A stretch of 64,000 nt of DNA. Source: Spirillospora albida. GTDB lineage: Bacteria; Actinomycetota; Actinomycetes; Streptosporangiales; Streptosporangiaceae. The stretch lies in contig NZ_JOFJ01000014.1 in assembly GCF_000718255.1 (NCBI RefSeq), forward strand, positions 248,001-312,000, in the 5' to 3' direction. Positions 29,232 through 37,098 of this stretch are shown in pieces (position 1 is the stretch's first letter; each line of letters opens with the position of its first letter). Made by a program: the position numbers and the translations under genes. Under the pieces are notes generated by a model. It saw nothing but the letters and a program-made list of their open reading frames with translations, ran no database searches and was not told the origin of the DNA.

Positions 29232-30239
29232 ATGACGACCAAGCGACGGGTCAGCGGAGCGATCTTCGGGCTGGCGTACGGGGACGCGCTGGGAGCGCCG
29301 ACCGAGTTCCTCGACATGGAACAGATCCGGCGGCGGTTCGGGGAGAGCGGGCCGAAAGAGCCGTCGGGCGATCCCGCGCTCGTCACCGACGACACGCAGA
29401 TGACGATCGCGGTCGCGCTGGGCCTGCTCGACGCCCTGGAGAATCCGCCGTTCACACCCGATCTGATCACGCCGATGTGGCGGCGGCGGTTCGTCGACTG
29501 GCTGCACGACCCGGAGAACGATCGGGCGCCGGGGAACACGTGCCTGCGGGCGTGCGAGGGACTCGACCGGGGCCTGCCGTGGGTGCGGGCCACGCAGCTC
29601 CATTCCAAGGGATGCGGCGCGAACATGCGGGTGGCGCCCGTCGGACTCGCGCCCGGACTGCCGGACGAGGCGCGGGCAGGGGCCTCGCAGCTCCAGGCGG
29701 CGATGACGCACGGGCACGCGACCGGGCTCGCGGCCAGTGAACTGACCGCGTTCGCGCTGCGGTGGCTCGCCGACGGGACGGCGCCCGGGGACCTGCCCGG
29801 CGCGCTGCGGGCGCGCTGCCGCGAGCAGCGGACGGTCTACCACGAGCGGTGGCTCGGGGAGCTGTGGCGGCGGCCCGGCGTCGACGACCCGGCGGCGTTC
29901 ATCGCGCGGGGCTGGGACGAGTGCCTCGGGGCGCTCGACCGGCTCGACGCGGCGCTGGCCGAGGGCGATCGGGCCTCCGATCCGTGCCTGGCCACGGGCG
30001 CCGGGTGGATCGCGGAGGAGGCCCTCGCCACCGGGTTGCTGTGCTTCCTGCTCTTCCCGGACGACCCCGTGGCGGCCATCCGGCGGGGCGCCGCCTCGTC
30101 CGGGGACTCCGACTCGATCGCGTGCCTGGCGGGGGCGTTCGCGGGAGCCCACCTGGGGATGGACGCGTGGCCCGCGGAGTGGGCGGAGCGCATCGAGTAC
30201 GCCGCCGCCCTGCGGCGGATCGGTGACGCCTGGGACTGA
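29232..30239 (+). CDS. ADP-ribosylglycohydrolase family protein
   Basis: A 335-residue protein of the DraG/ARH family that removes ADP-ribose from proteins or small molecules with two magnesium ions. The N-terminal GAIFGLAYGDALGAPTEF, TDDTQMT (metal ligands) and the C-terminal SSGDSDSIACLAGAFAG motif are all present and correctly spaced. It lies 33 bases after the acyl-CoA dehydrogenase gene on the same strand. Confidence 0.9.
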   Translation: MTTKRRVSGAIFGLAYGDALGAPTEFLDMEQIRRRFGESGPKEPSGDPALVTDDTQMTIAVALGLLDALENPPFTPDLITPMWRRRFVDWLHDPENDRAPGNTCLRACEGLDRGLPWVRATQLHSKGCGANMRVAPVGLAPGLPDEARAGASQLQAAMTHGHATGLAASELTAFALRWLADGTAPGDLPGALRARCREQRTVYHERWLGELWRRPGVDDPAAFIARGWDECLGALDRLDAALAEGDRASDPCLATGAGWIAEEALATGLLCFLLFPDDPVAAIRRGAASSGDSDSIACLAGAFAGAHLGMDAWPAEWAERIEYAAALRRIGDAWD

Positions 30240-30243
30240 CCTC

Positions 30244-30286
30244 TTGACGTCGCCCGACCCTATGGCTAATGTTATTAGCCATAGGG
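30244..30286 (+). promoter_or_regulatory. Promoter overlapped by a perfect 29-base palindromic operator
   Basis: TTGACG (30244-30249), 17 bases, TAATGT (30267-30272) forms a good sigma-70-like promoter for the hydrolase starting at 30316. A perfect inverted repeat, arms CCCTATGGCTAAT (30258-30270) and its complement ATTAGCCATAGGG (30274-30286) around GTT, covers the -10 element. The AT-rich symmetric site in GC-rich DNA is typical of a TetR/MarR-type operator that would block RNA polymerase. No regulator gene is adjacent. It is not a convincing terminator, as no T-run follows. Confidence 0.75.
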
Positions 30287-30315
30287 CTAGGCATCATAGC
30301 GACGAAGGGGCCATC

Positions 30316-31137
30316 ATGGGCGGGACCCGTTACCTCGAACTCCCCGGCGGGCGGCTCGCCTACGACGACGAGGGCGACGGGCCGCTCATCGTGTGCCTGC
30401 CGTCCATGCTCGACCTCCGCTCCCAGTACCGGCACCTCAGGCCGCTGCTGCTGGCGGCCGGGTACCGCGTGGTGACCGTCGACCAGCGGGGCATGGGCGA
30501 CAGCGACGCCGGCTGGCCGGAGTACGGCAGCACGCCGCTCGGCCGCGACCTCGTCGCGCTGCTCCGCCATCTGGACGCCGGGCCGGCGCTCGTCCACGGC
30601 TGCTCCAACGGCGCGGCCGCAGGCGTATGGGCGGCGGCCGAGGCGCCCGAGCTGATCGACGGGCTGGTGCTGTCGGGGCCGTTCGTCCGGGACGGGAAGG
30701 CCGGACTCGCGCAGAGGCTGACGACCGCGCTGCTGCGCGTCCCGGGTCTCGCGCGGCCCCTCTACATGTCCTACTACCCGAAGTGGGAGCCGAACCCGCC
30801 GGCCGACTTCGCCGAGCACAGGGCCGCGCTGGACGCGAGCTTCAGGCGGCCGGGGCGCTCCGCGGTCATCGGCGCCTACATGTCCATGTCGCACGCCGAG
30901 GCCGAGGCGCGGCTCGACCGGGTCGCCGTCCCCGTCCTGGTGATCATGGGGACGGCCGACATCGACTGGCCGGACCCCGTCGCGGAGGCGGAGTGGATCG
31001 GGCGGCGGCTGGGCGGCGAGGTCGTGCTGATCGACGGCGCGGGGCACCATCCGCACGCCGAGTTCCCCGAGCGGGTCGCCGAGGCGATCATCCGGTTCCG
31101 GGAGCGGCCGACCAGCCCGTCCAGCCGTCGATCGTGA
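30316..31137 (+). CDS. Alpha/beta hydrolase
   Basis: A 273-residue alpha/beta-fold hydrolase. The nucleophile elbow is GCSNG, the acid is in MGTADIDWPDP and the histidine in GAGHHPHAEFPE, giving a complete Ser-Asp-His triad; an oxyanion loop (LPSMLDLRSQY) precedes them. ATG at 30316 has AAGGGG 6 bases upstream and begins directly in the first strands. Expression is probably controlled by the operator at 30258-30286. Its last 50 bases overlap the 3' end of the convergent oxidoreductase gene. Substrate unknown. Confidence 0.88.
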   Translation: MGGTRYLELPGGRLAYDDEGDGPLIVCLPSMLDLRSQYRHLRPLLLAAGYRVVTVDQRGMGDSDAGWPEYGSTPLGRDLVALLRHLDAGPALVHGCSNGAAAGVWAAAEAPELIDGLVLSGPFVRDGKAGLAQRLTTALLRVPGLARPLYMSYYPKWEPNPPADFAEHRAALDASFRRPGRSAVIGAYMSMSHAEAEARLDRVAVPVLVIMGTADIDWPDPVAEAEWIGRRLGGEVVLIDGAGHHPHAEFPERVAEAIIRFRERPTSPSSRRS

Positions 31138-31519
31138 TCGCGATCACCGGGCCCTCGGGCGGGCGGTCCCGGTACCGCGGGTAGCGGGCCGCGAGGAGCG
31201 CGAGGGGCTCGCGCATCCGGGCGGGCTCCGCGACGATGCCCGCGTGGCCGTCGACGCGGACCCACCACAGGCGGGTCCAGTCGTCCTCGTAGTGGTCGGC
31301 CAGGAGGGCGACGCGGGGGTTCGCGCGGATGTTCGCGAGGCGGCGCAGGTCGCGGGTGGTCTTCGGCTTGTGGTCGACGGCCGTGTAGACGGCGCCCCGG
31401 TGCACGGCGAACGTGACCGGGACGAGGTGCGGGCGGGCGTCCTCGCCGACCGTGGCGAGGCGCGCGACCGGCGCCCCGGCCAGCAGCCGGCGCGCCGCGT
31501 CCGGGTCGAGCCTGGGCAT
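31088..31519 (-). CDS. PPOX-class F420/flavin-dependent oxidoreductase
   Basis: A 143-residue split-barrel protein of the pyridoxamine-oxidase-like class common in F420-using actinobacteria. It has the N-terminal ARLATVGEDARPHLVPVTF strand pair, VDHKPKTTRDLRRLANIRAN (cofactor phosphate region), and VALLADHYEDDWTRLWWVRVDG, which resembles the subfamily I know as TIGR03668. The 3' end overlaps the convergent hydrolase by 50 bases. The cofactor (F420 or FMN) cannot be decided from sequence alone. Confidence 0.85.
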   Translation of the reverse strand: MPRLDPDAARRLLAGAPVARLATVGEDARPHLVPVTFAVHRGAVYTAVDHKPKTTRDLRRLANIRANPRVALLADHYEDDWTRLWWVRVDGHAGIVAEPARMREPLALLAARYPRYRDRPPEGPVIAITIDGWTGWSAAPGTG

Positions 31520-31534
31520 GCTCCCAGACTGCCA

Positions 31535-32338
31535 TCAATCCTCGAACTCGGGCGGGCGGTGCTCCCTGCGCGCCTTGATCGCCTCTTCGAAGTTGCGGGT
31601 CGTCAGGCGGACGAACAACTGCGCGAGGCCCTCCTGGCCGATGTGGGCGTCGAGGCTCGCGGCGTCCAGGCCGGACCACAGCGAGCGCTTCGTCAGCTCG
31701 ACGCCGGGACGGCTGAAGGCGGCGATGCGCTCGGCGAGGTCGTAGCAGGCGTCCAGGAGCTCGTCGCCGGCGACCGTGCGGGACACGAGGCCGATGCGCT
31801 CGGCCTCGGCGGCGTCGACGTCGCGTCCGGACAGCATGATCTCGAAGGCGCGGGACGCGCCGATCGCGCGCGGCAGCAGGTAGCTGAGCCCGAGCTCGCT
31901 CGCGGTGAGCCCGTTGTTGATCCCGGCGGCGCGGAACAGGGCGGTGTCGGACGCGAGCCGGATGTCGGCGGCGAGCGAGAGGCAGAGGCCGCCGCCGATC
32001 GCGGGGCCGTTGATCGCGGCGATGACCGGCTGGTGGACGCGCCGCATCGTCCGGACGACGTCGTCGAGCAGCTCCATCGACCGGAGCGCGATGGTGGGGA
32101 GCGTGAGCCCGTCGATGCCGGGGATGTTCCCGGGGTTCTCCAGGTCGGCGCCGGAGCAGAAGCCCCGCCCTGCGCCGGTGACGACGACCGCGCGGGTGTC
32201 GTTGTCGCGGCTCACCTCGTCGAGGGCCTCGCGGAACGGGACCATGACGTCGAACGCCATGGCGTTCATCCGCTCGGGCCGGTTGAGGGTGATGAGCGTG
32301 ACGTGCGGCCGTGGCTTGTCGATCCGGACGAAGGGCAA
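31535..32338 (-). CDS. Enoyl-CoA hydratase/isomerase family protein
   Basis: A 267-residue crotonase-fold enzyme acting on acyl-CoA thioesters. GFCSGADLENP and INGPAIGGGLCLSLAADIRLA form the oxyanion hole; the SELGLSYLLPRAIG stretch provides a glutamate at a catalytic position. The start is TTG at 32338 with GGGAGG 5 bases upstream. A perfect operator-like palindrome at 32348-32381 lies just upstream, so the gene is probably repressed by an unlinked regulator. Confidence 0.88.
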   Translation of the reverse strand: MPFVRIDKPRPHVTLITLNRPERMNAMAFDVMVPFREALDEVSRDNDTRAVVVTGAGRGFCSGADLENPGNIPGIDGLTLPTIALRSMELLDDVVRTMRRVHQPVIAAINGPAIGGGLCLSLAADIRLASDTALFRAAGINNGLTASELGLSYLLPRAIGASRAFEIMLSGRDVDAAEAERIGLVSRTVAGDELLDACYDLAERIAAFSRPGVELTKRSLWSGLDAASLDAHIGQEGLAQLFVRLTTRNFEEAIKARREHRPPEFED

Positions 32339-32347
32339 CGCGACCTC

Positions 32348-32381
32348 CCGGTATAACCTAACAAGCGTTAGGTTATACCGG
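32348..32381 (-). promoter_or_regulatory. Perfect 15-base-arm inverted repeat, likely TetR-type operator of the enoyl-CoA hydratase gene
   Basis: Arms CCGGTATAACCTAAC (32348-32362) and GTTAGGTTATACCGG (32367-32381) flank AAGC. The site overlaps the stop codon of the aldolase gene (TAA at 32375-32373) and ends about 10 bases from the hydratase start codon. It contains TATAAC, which could serve as the -10 of the hydratase promoter. The CCTAAC-N4-GTTAGG core is like operators of TetR repressors that sense acyl-CoAs; that assignment is inference. Confidence 0.7.
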
Positions 32382-33017
32382 AGGCCACTCCGGCGGCGCG
32401 AGGCCGCGCTCGAGCACGGCGAGGAGTTCCGCCTCGGTCAGCACGCGCGGCTCGCCGATCGCCTTCGCCCGGACGTACACGCCGCACAGCCATTCGAGCA
32501 GCCGCGCGTTCTCGAACGCCTCGTCCAGGTCGCGCCCGAGGGCGACGCCTCCGTGGTTGGCCATCAGCGCCGCCCGCTTGCCGCCCTCCATCGCCGCCCG
32601 GACGTTCTCCGCCAGCTCCGGCGTCCCGTAGGTGGCGTAGTCGGCGACCCGGACGACGCCGCCGAGCAGGAGGGTGTTGTAGTGGATCGGCGGCAGCTCC
32701 GTCATGGTCGTCGCGACGACCGCGCCATAGGTGGAGTGGGTGTGGACGACGGCGCGCTCCGGGGTCGCCTCGTAGAGCGCGAGGTGCATCGGCGTCTCGG
32801 AGGACGGGGCGCGCTCCCCCTCCGCGAGCCTCCCGTCCATGGTGACGACCGGGCAGTCGGCGGGTTCCATCCGGTCGAGCATCATGCCGCCCGGAGTCAC
32901 CGCGACCAGATCGCCGACCCGGATGCTCAGGTTGCCGGACGCGCCCGTCACCAGGCCCGCCTCCGCGCAGCGCCGTCCGATCGCGCACAGCGCGGCCCGC
33001 TCGTCCTCCAGCAACAT
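32373..33017 (-). CDS. Class II aldolase/adducin family protein (fuculose-phosphate aldolase-like)
   Basis: A 214-residue zinc-dependent aldolase-fold protein. GNLSIRVGD, the acidic SSETPMHLALYE segment, HTHSTYGAVVA (two zinc histidines) and the later ANHGGV histidine match the family. ATG at 33017 follows AAAGGG about 9 bases upstream. It is divergent from a PfkB-type sugar kinase with only 45 bases between starts; a kinase plus aldolase pair suggests a sugar-phosphate degradation route. Confidence 0.88.
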   Translation of the reverse strand: MLLEDERAALCAIGRRCAEAGLVTGASGNLSIRVGDLVAVTPGGMMLDRMEPADCPVVTMDGRLAEGERAPSSETPMHLALYEATPERAVVHTHSTYGAVVATTMTELPPIHYNTLLLGGVVRVADYATYGTPELAENVRAAMEGGKRAALMANHGGVALGRDLDEAFENARLLEWLCGVYVRAKAIGEPRVLTEAELLAVLERGLAPPEWPPV

Positions 33018-33062
33018 GCGAATCCCTTTCACGTTAACCGCCGGACGCCCTACGCTAGCGCC

Positions 33063-33977
33063 ATGACCGTCGTGACCCTGGGCGCGCACATCCTGGACGT
33101 CCTCGCCAGGCCCGTCGACCGCATCCCCGAAGGACAGGACACGGTCGTCGTCGACCGGATCCGGGTGACCGCCGCGGGCGCCGCCGCCGGCACCGCCGTC
33201 GCGCTCGCGCGCCTCGGCAACCAGGTCGTGTCGGTCGGCGCGATCGGCGACGACGACCTCGGCGACCTGCTCGTCACGATCATGCGGCGGGAGGGGGTGG
33301 ACGTCTCCGGGCTCGTCCGCCGCACCACCGACCAGACGAGCGCGTCGATCCTGCCGATCCGCCCCGACGGGGGCCGCCCCAGCTTCCATGTGCCGGGCGC
33401 GAACCTGACGCTCACCGCGAGCGCCGTCGGGCCGGGGCTGCTCGCCGCCGCGCGGGTCGTCCACCTCGGCGGCCCGGACGTCACGTTCGGCCTCAACGAC
33501 CCCGCGTTCCTCACCGTCCTCGACGCGGCCCGCGCCGGCGGCACCGTCGTCACCATGGACCTGCTGTCCAACATGCCCGACCTGGTGCGGGGGGCGGCCT
33601 CGTTCCTGCCGCACGTCGACCACTTCCTGCCGAACGAGGAGCAGGCGTCGGCGATGACCGGGGAGGACGACCCGGAGAAGGCGGCGCGCGCGCTGCTGGC
33701 CGAAGGGCCGGCGTCGGTCGTGGTGACGCTCGGCGGGGAGGGCAGCCTGGTCGCGACGCGGGACGGCGTGCACCGGCTGCCCGCCCGTCCCGTGGAGGTC
33801 GTCGACACGACCGGCTGCGGCGACGCCTACTGCGCCGGGTTCATCACCGGGCTCGTCCAGGGCCGGGACGTGCCGGAGGCGGCCCGCTGGGGCACCGCCG
33901 CCGCGTCCCTGGTCGCGCAGGGGCTCGGCTCGGACGCGTGCCTGACCGGACTGGACGGCGTCCTCGCCCTGCTCTGA
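33063..33977 (+). CDS. PfkB-family carbohydrate kinase
   Basis: A 304-residue ribokinase-type sugar or nucleoside kinase. The N-terminal GAHILDVLARPVDRIP, the GAAAGTAVALARLG glycine motif, and the C-terminal DTTGCGDAYCAGF with the catalytic Asp and anion hole are present. The short divergent spacing to the aldolase gene suggests shared control. The C-terminal helices are complete (QGLGSDACLT). The sugar substrate is not predictable here. Confidence 0.9.
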   Translation: MTVVTLGAHILDVLARPVDRIPEGQDTVVVDRIRVTAAGAAAGTAVALARLGNQVVSVGAIGDDDLGDLLVTIMRREGVDVSGLVRRTTDQTSASILPIRPDGGRPSFHVPGANLTLTASAVGPGLLAAARVVHLGGPDVTFGLNDPAFLTVLDAARAGGTVVTMDLLSNMPDLVRGAASFLPHVDHFLPNEEQASAMTGEDDPEKAARALLAEGPASVVVTLGGEGSLVATRDGVHRLPARPVEVVDTTGCGDAYCAGFITGLVQGRDVPEAARWGTAAASLVAQGLGSDACLTGLDGVLALL

Positions 33978-34016
33978 CCGGCCTCCGCCGGAGCCGGGGC
34001 ACGTCCCACCGGGGCC

Positions 34017-34658
34017 CTATCCCGGCATCCGGACCAGGCCGCGCGCGAGGACGGCCGTCGCCGCGCTCGCGAGCTGCTCCAGCCGGCACACCTCCGTCCG
34101 GTGGAACGGCGGCGCGCCCGACCGCGCCACGACCAGCACCTGGTCGCCGAGCGGGCAGATCGCGTACCGGACGCCGTCCGGCGCGGTGAACGCGCGCGGC
34201 CGCAGCGGCTCCAGCGCGGGCAGCTCGGCGAGGTCGAGGCATCCGGCGCTGACGTGCACGACGCCGGCCCGGCCGCCGGCCGCGATCTGCGCCAGGCACG
34301 CCCAGTCGGCGCTCAGCACGCCCGGCGCCGCGTCGGTGAGGATCTTGTGGCCGTGCTCGGGGACGGCGGCGATCTGGCCGATCACGGCCGCGTCCGGGAA
34401 CGCGCCCTGCGGCTCCACGGTCGGCCAGACGCCGAGCACCTCGACGCCGGGCACGCTGCCGAGCCCGTCGATGAGGCGCTCCAGCGCCGCGCCGGCCGGC
34501 CAGACGACGGTGAAATCGTCCAGCGCCCGTCCGTTGTCGCGTTCCAGCACCGCCATCTGGACCACGTCGGCACCGGCGGCGCCGAGCGTCCGCGCCACCT
34601 GCCCCAACGCGCCCGGGCGGTCGGGCAGCCGCACGCGTATCCGCAGCAACATCGCCAC
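34017..34658 (-). CDS. ACT-domain protein
   Basis: A 213-residue protein with an N-terminal ACT domain (about 1-75: LLRIRVRLPDRPGALGQVARTLG, GADVVQMAV, DDFTVVWP) usually used for amino-acid sensing. A second half of unknown fold follows, rich in Ala and Val with WACLAQIAAGGRAGVVHVSAG and VCRLEQLASAATAVLARG. A likely regulator of amino-acid metabolism or a stand-alone sensor. Convergent with the PfkB gene. Confidence 0.75.
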   Translation of the reverse strand: MAMLLRIRVRLPDRPGALGQVARTLGAAGADVVQMAVLERDNGRALDDFTVVWPAGAALERLIDGLGSVPGVEVLGVWPTVEPQGAFPDAAVIGQIAAVPEHGHKILTDAAPGVLSADWACLAQIAAGGRAGVVHVSAGCLDLAELPALEPLRPRAFTAPDGVRYAICPLGDQVLVVARSGAPPFHRTEVCRLEQLASAATAVLARGLVRMPG

Positions 34659-34852
34659 CTCCCCCGTTTCGCCATCGTGCCTGTCCAGGCCGTGCGTCCA
34701 GGTTCCCCGGGTCGCGTTTCCCCCGCGTTACCCGCACGTGTCGGCATGGAGAAGTCCATGCTGGAATGCCCGCCAGGCGGCAAACTAGGGTCACGTATAC
34801 GTCAGCAGCAGGTCTTACGCCGCCCACCGCCGCACCATTAAGGTAACTGCAC
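34659..34852. promoter_or_regulatory. Divergent intergenic region upstream of the chaperone/GTPase operon
   Basis: About 190 non-coding bases lie between the ACT gene and the GrpE-like gene. They hold a perfect ten-base palindrome ACGTATACGT (about 34,793-34,802) and a weak -35/-10 candidate CTTACG / ATTAAG with a 17-base spacer ending near 34,841. I see no HAIR (HspR) or CIRCE element, so the operon is probably not under the usual heat-shock repressors. Confidence 0.35.
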
Positions 34853-35494
34853 GTGTCGAGGGACCCCGAAGACCCGGTCAACGACGGCGCTGGAGCCGAG
34901 CCAGGGCCGTCCGGCGACACGGGCCGGCGGGACCGGCCGGAGGAGGACGCCTTCCCCGCCGAGGTCGCGGCGGCGCTCGCCGGGCTCTCCGCGCGCCTCG
35001 ACCGCGAGCACGAGCGCGCCGCGCACCGGGAGGCGGTCATCGACCGGCTGCACGAGGAGAACCAGCGGCTCCGCCGCGGGGAGCTGCTCGGCATGCTCGA
35101 ACCCGTCCGCGCCGCGCTGTTCCGGCTGCACGACGAGGCGAACCGCGCGGCGGAGCGGCTCTCCCGGCCGGGCGATCCACCCGATCCCGCCCAGACGGCG
35201 CGGTTGCTCACCGCGGTGGCCGACGAGATCGCCGACGCGCTCGCGCGGATCGGCGTCGAGCGGTTCACCGCCGAGCCCGGCGACCCCTACGACGCGGCGC
35301 GGCACCGGCCGGTCGAGGCCGCCGCCGTCACCGACCCCGGGCTCGCCGACACGGTCGTGACCGTCCGGGCGGACGGATTCGAGCAGGACGGGCGGGTCCT
35401 GCGCAAGGCCGAGGTCGCCGTGGGGAGGTTCGGCGGCGGCGCGGACGGGACGACGAACAGGGCACTGAACTCCGGACTCGGCACCGACAGGTGA
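34853..35494 (+). CDS. GrpE-like nucleotide exchange factor of a specialised Hsp70 operon
   Basis: A 213-residue protein with an acidic, disordered N-terminus, a long coiled coil (about 35-90, RLDREHERAAHREAVIDRLHEENQ) and the GrpE beta-wing signature (GVERFTAEPGDPYDAARHRPV). It would release ADP from the Hsp70 encoded 7 bases downstream. The start is GTG at 34853 with AAGG about 9 bases upstream. The divergent sequence and the neighbours suggest a dedicated partner, not the housekeeping GrpE. Confidence 0.82.
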   Translation: MSRDPEDPVNDGAGAEPGPSGDTGRRDRPEEDAFPAEVAAALAGLSARLDREHERAAHREAVIDRLHEENQRLRRGELLGMLEPVRAALFRLHDEANRAAERLSRPGDPPDPAQTARLLTAVADEIADALARIGVERFTAEPGDPYDAARHRPVEAAAVTDPGLADTVVTVRADGFEQDGRVLRKAEVAVGRFGGGADGTTNRALNSGLGTDR

Positions 35495-35501
35495 GAGGGA
35501 C

Positions 35502-37085
35502 ATGGCTGTCTACGGGATCGACCTGGGAACCACGTACTCCTGCATTGCCTCCATCGACGATGTGGGGCGGCCCGCGGTCCTGCGGAACCTGGAGGGGACC
35601 GACACCACACCGTCCGTCGTCTACTTCGAGACCGACGAGAACGTCGTCGTCGGCGCGACCGCGAAGGACGCCGCCGTCCTCGACCCCGACAACGTGGTCA
35701 GCCTGATCAAGCGGGACATGGGCCGGGACGTCACCCGCCCGATCCGGGGCACCGACTTCGCGCCCGAGGAGCTGTCGGCGTTCATCCTGCTGAAGCTCGC
35801 GACGGACGCGCGGACCAATACCGGGGACGAGACCCGCGACGTGGTCATCACCGTCCCGGCGTACTTCGGCGCGGCCGAGCGGGACGCGACCCGCAAGGCG
35901 GGCACGATCGCCGGGCTGCGCGTCATCGACATCGTGTCCGAGCCGATCGCCGCCGCGATCACCTACGGGGTGCTGAACCCCGAGGCCGACCGCACGATCC
36001 TCGTCTACGACCTCGGCGGCGGCACGTTCGACACCACCGTGATCGCGCTGCGCGGCGGCCACATCGAGGTGATCTGCACCGACGGCGACCACGAGCTCGG
36101 CGGCGCCGACTGGGACGCGCGGCTCGTCGAGTACCTGGCGGAGCGGTTCCGGGAGGAGCACCCCGACGCGGGTGACCCGCTCGACGACCGGCAGACCGAG
36201 CAGCAGCTGCGCCGGGACGCCGAGGACGCGAAGAAGGCGCTCACGTCCCGCACGTCCCACACCGTCCGGGTCATGCACGGCGGGCGGGTCGCGGCGGTCG
36301 AGGTGACGCGGGAGAAACTGGAGGAGCTGACCCGCGACCTCCTCGACCGCACCGTCGAGATCACCGGCCGGACCCTCGCGACCGCGCAGGACAAGGGCGT
36401 CGAGGAGTACGACGACATCGTCCTCGTCGGCGGCTCGACGAAGATGCCGGCGGTCGCGGCGCGGCTGGAGACCGAGCTGGGCCAGGCGCCCCGGCTGCAG
36501 GACCCGGACCTCGCGGTCGCGAAGGGCGCCGCGCTGTACGCGTTCGAGGAGACGTACCGGCGGCTCGTCCGCGCGGGCGAGGAGGAGCGCGCGGAGGAGA
36601 TGGCGAGCCGCGCGGGCCTGTCCGCGCAGCAGCGGGCGCAGATCGCCGGGCGGCGCATCCGGACGGTCGCCTCGCACGCGTTCGGGATCGTCGTCGTCGA
36701 CCGGGAGACGGGCGCCGAGCACGTCGCGCACCTGGTGCACGCCAACGACGAGCTCCCGGCGGGCCGCACGGAGGACTTCTTCACCGTCTACGACGACCAG
36801 ACGTCCGCCGACATCCGGGTGATGGAGCAGGCCGGCAGCGTCGAGTCCGCCGAGCTGATCGACAACACCGAGATCGCGACCGGCGAGATCCGGGTCCCGC
36901 CCGGCAAGAAGGCGGGCTGGCCCATCGGGGTGACGTTCGCGCTGGACGCGTCCGGGCTGCTCAACGTGACGGCGGTGGAGAAGGAGACCGGCGAGCGGCT
37001 GGAGCTGAAGGTGGACGTCGGCCGGATGTCGCAGGAGGACGTCGAACGCTCCCGCAAGGCCCTGTCGCGGGTGAAGGTGAGCTGA
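35502..37085 (+). CDS. Hsp70-family protein without the C-terminal lid
   Basis: A 527-residue Hsp70. The ATPase domain is complete: GIDLGTTYSC (phosphate 1), DVVITVPAYF, YDLGGGTFD (phosphate 2) and VLVGGSTKMP (adenosine). A shortened substrate domain follows (RTVASHAFGIVV, PPGKKAGWPIGVTFALDASGLLNVTA), and the protein ends about 30 residues later at RKALSRVKVS, so the helical lid of about 100 residues in DnaK (about 640 residues in total) is absent. Cotranscribed with the GrpE-like gene (7 bases) and the FN3-like gene (13 bases). GAGAGG precedes the ATG. Probably a client-specific chaperone of the GTPase system. Confidence 0.9.
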   Translation: MAVYGIDLGTTYSCIASIDDVGRPAVLRNLEGTDTTPSVVYFETDENVVVGATAKDAAVLDPDNVVSLIKRDMGRDVTRPIRGTDFAPEELSAFILLKLATDARTNTGDETRDVVITVPAYFGAAERDATRKAGTIAGLRVIDIVSEPIAAAITYGVLNPEADRTILVYDLGGGTFDTTVIALRGGHIEVICTDGDHELGGADWDARLVEYLAERFREEHPDAGDPLDDRQTEQQLRRDAEDAKKALTSRTSHTVRVMHGGRVAAVEVTREKLEELTRDLLDRTVEITGRTLATAQDKGVEEYDDIVLVGGSTKMPAVAARLETELGQAPRLQDPDLAVAKGAALYAFEETYRRLVRAGEEERAEEMASRAGLSAQQRAQIAGRRIRTVASHAFGIVVVDRETGAEHVAHLVHANDELPAGRTEDFFTVYDDQTSADIRVMEQAGSVESAELIDNTEIATGEIRVPPGKKAGWPIGVTFALDASGLLNVTAVEKETGERLELKVDVGRMSQEDVERSRKALSRVKVS

Positions 37086-37098
37086 CGGGCCGCCCCCG

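Noticed and set aside
33978..34016. GC-rich imperfect repeat between the PfkB and ACT genes as a terminator
   Set aside because: The arms (ccggcctccg / ccggagccgg) do not pair well enough to claim a stem.
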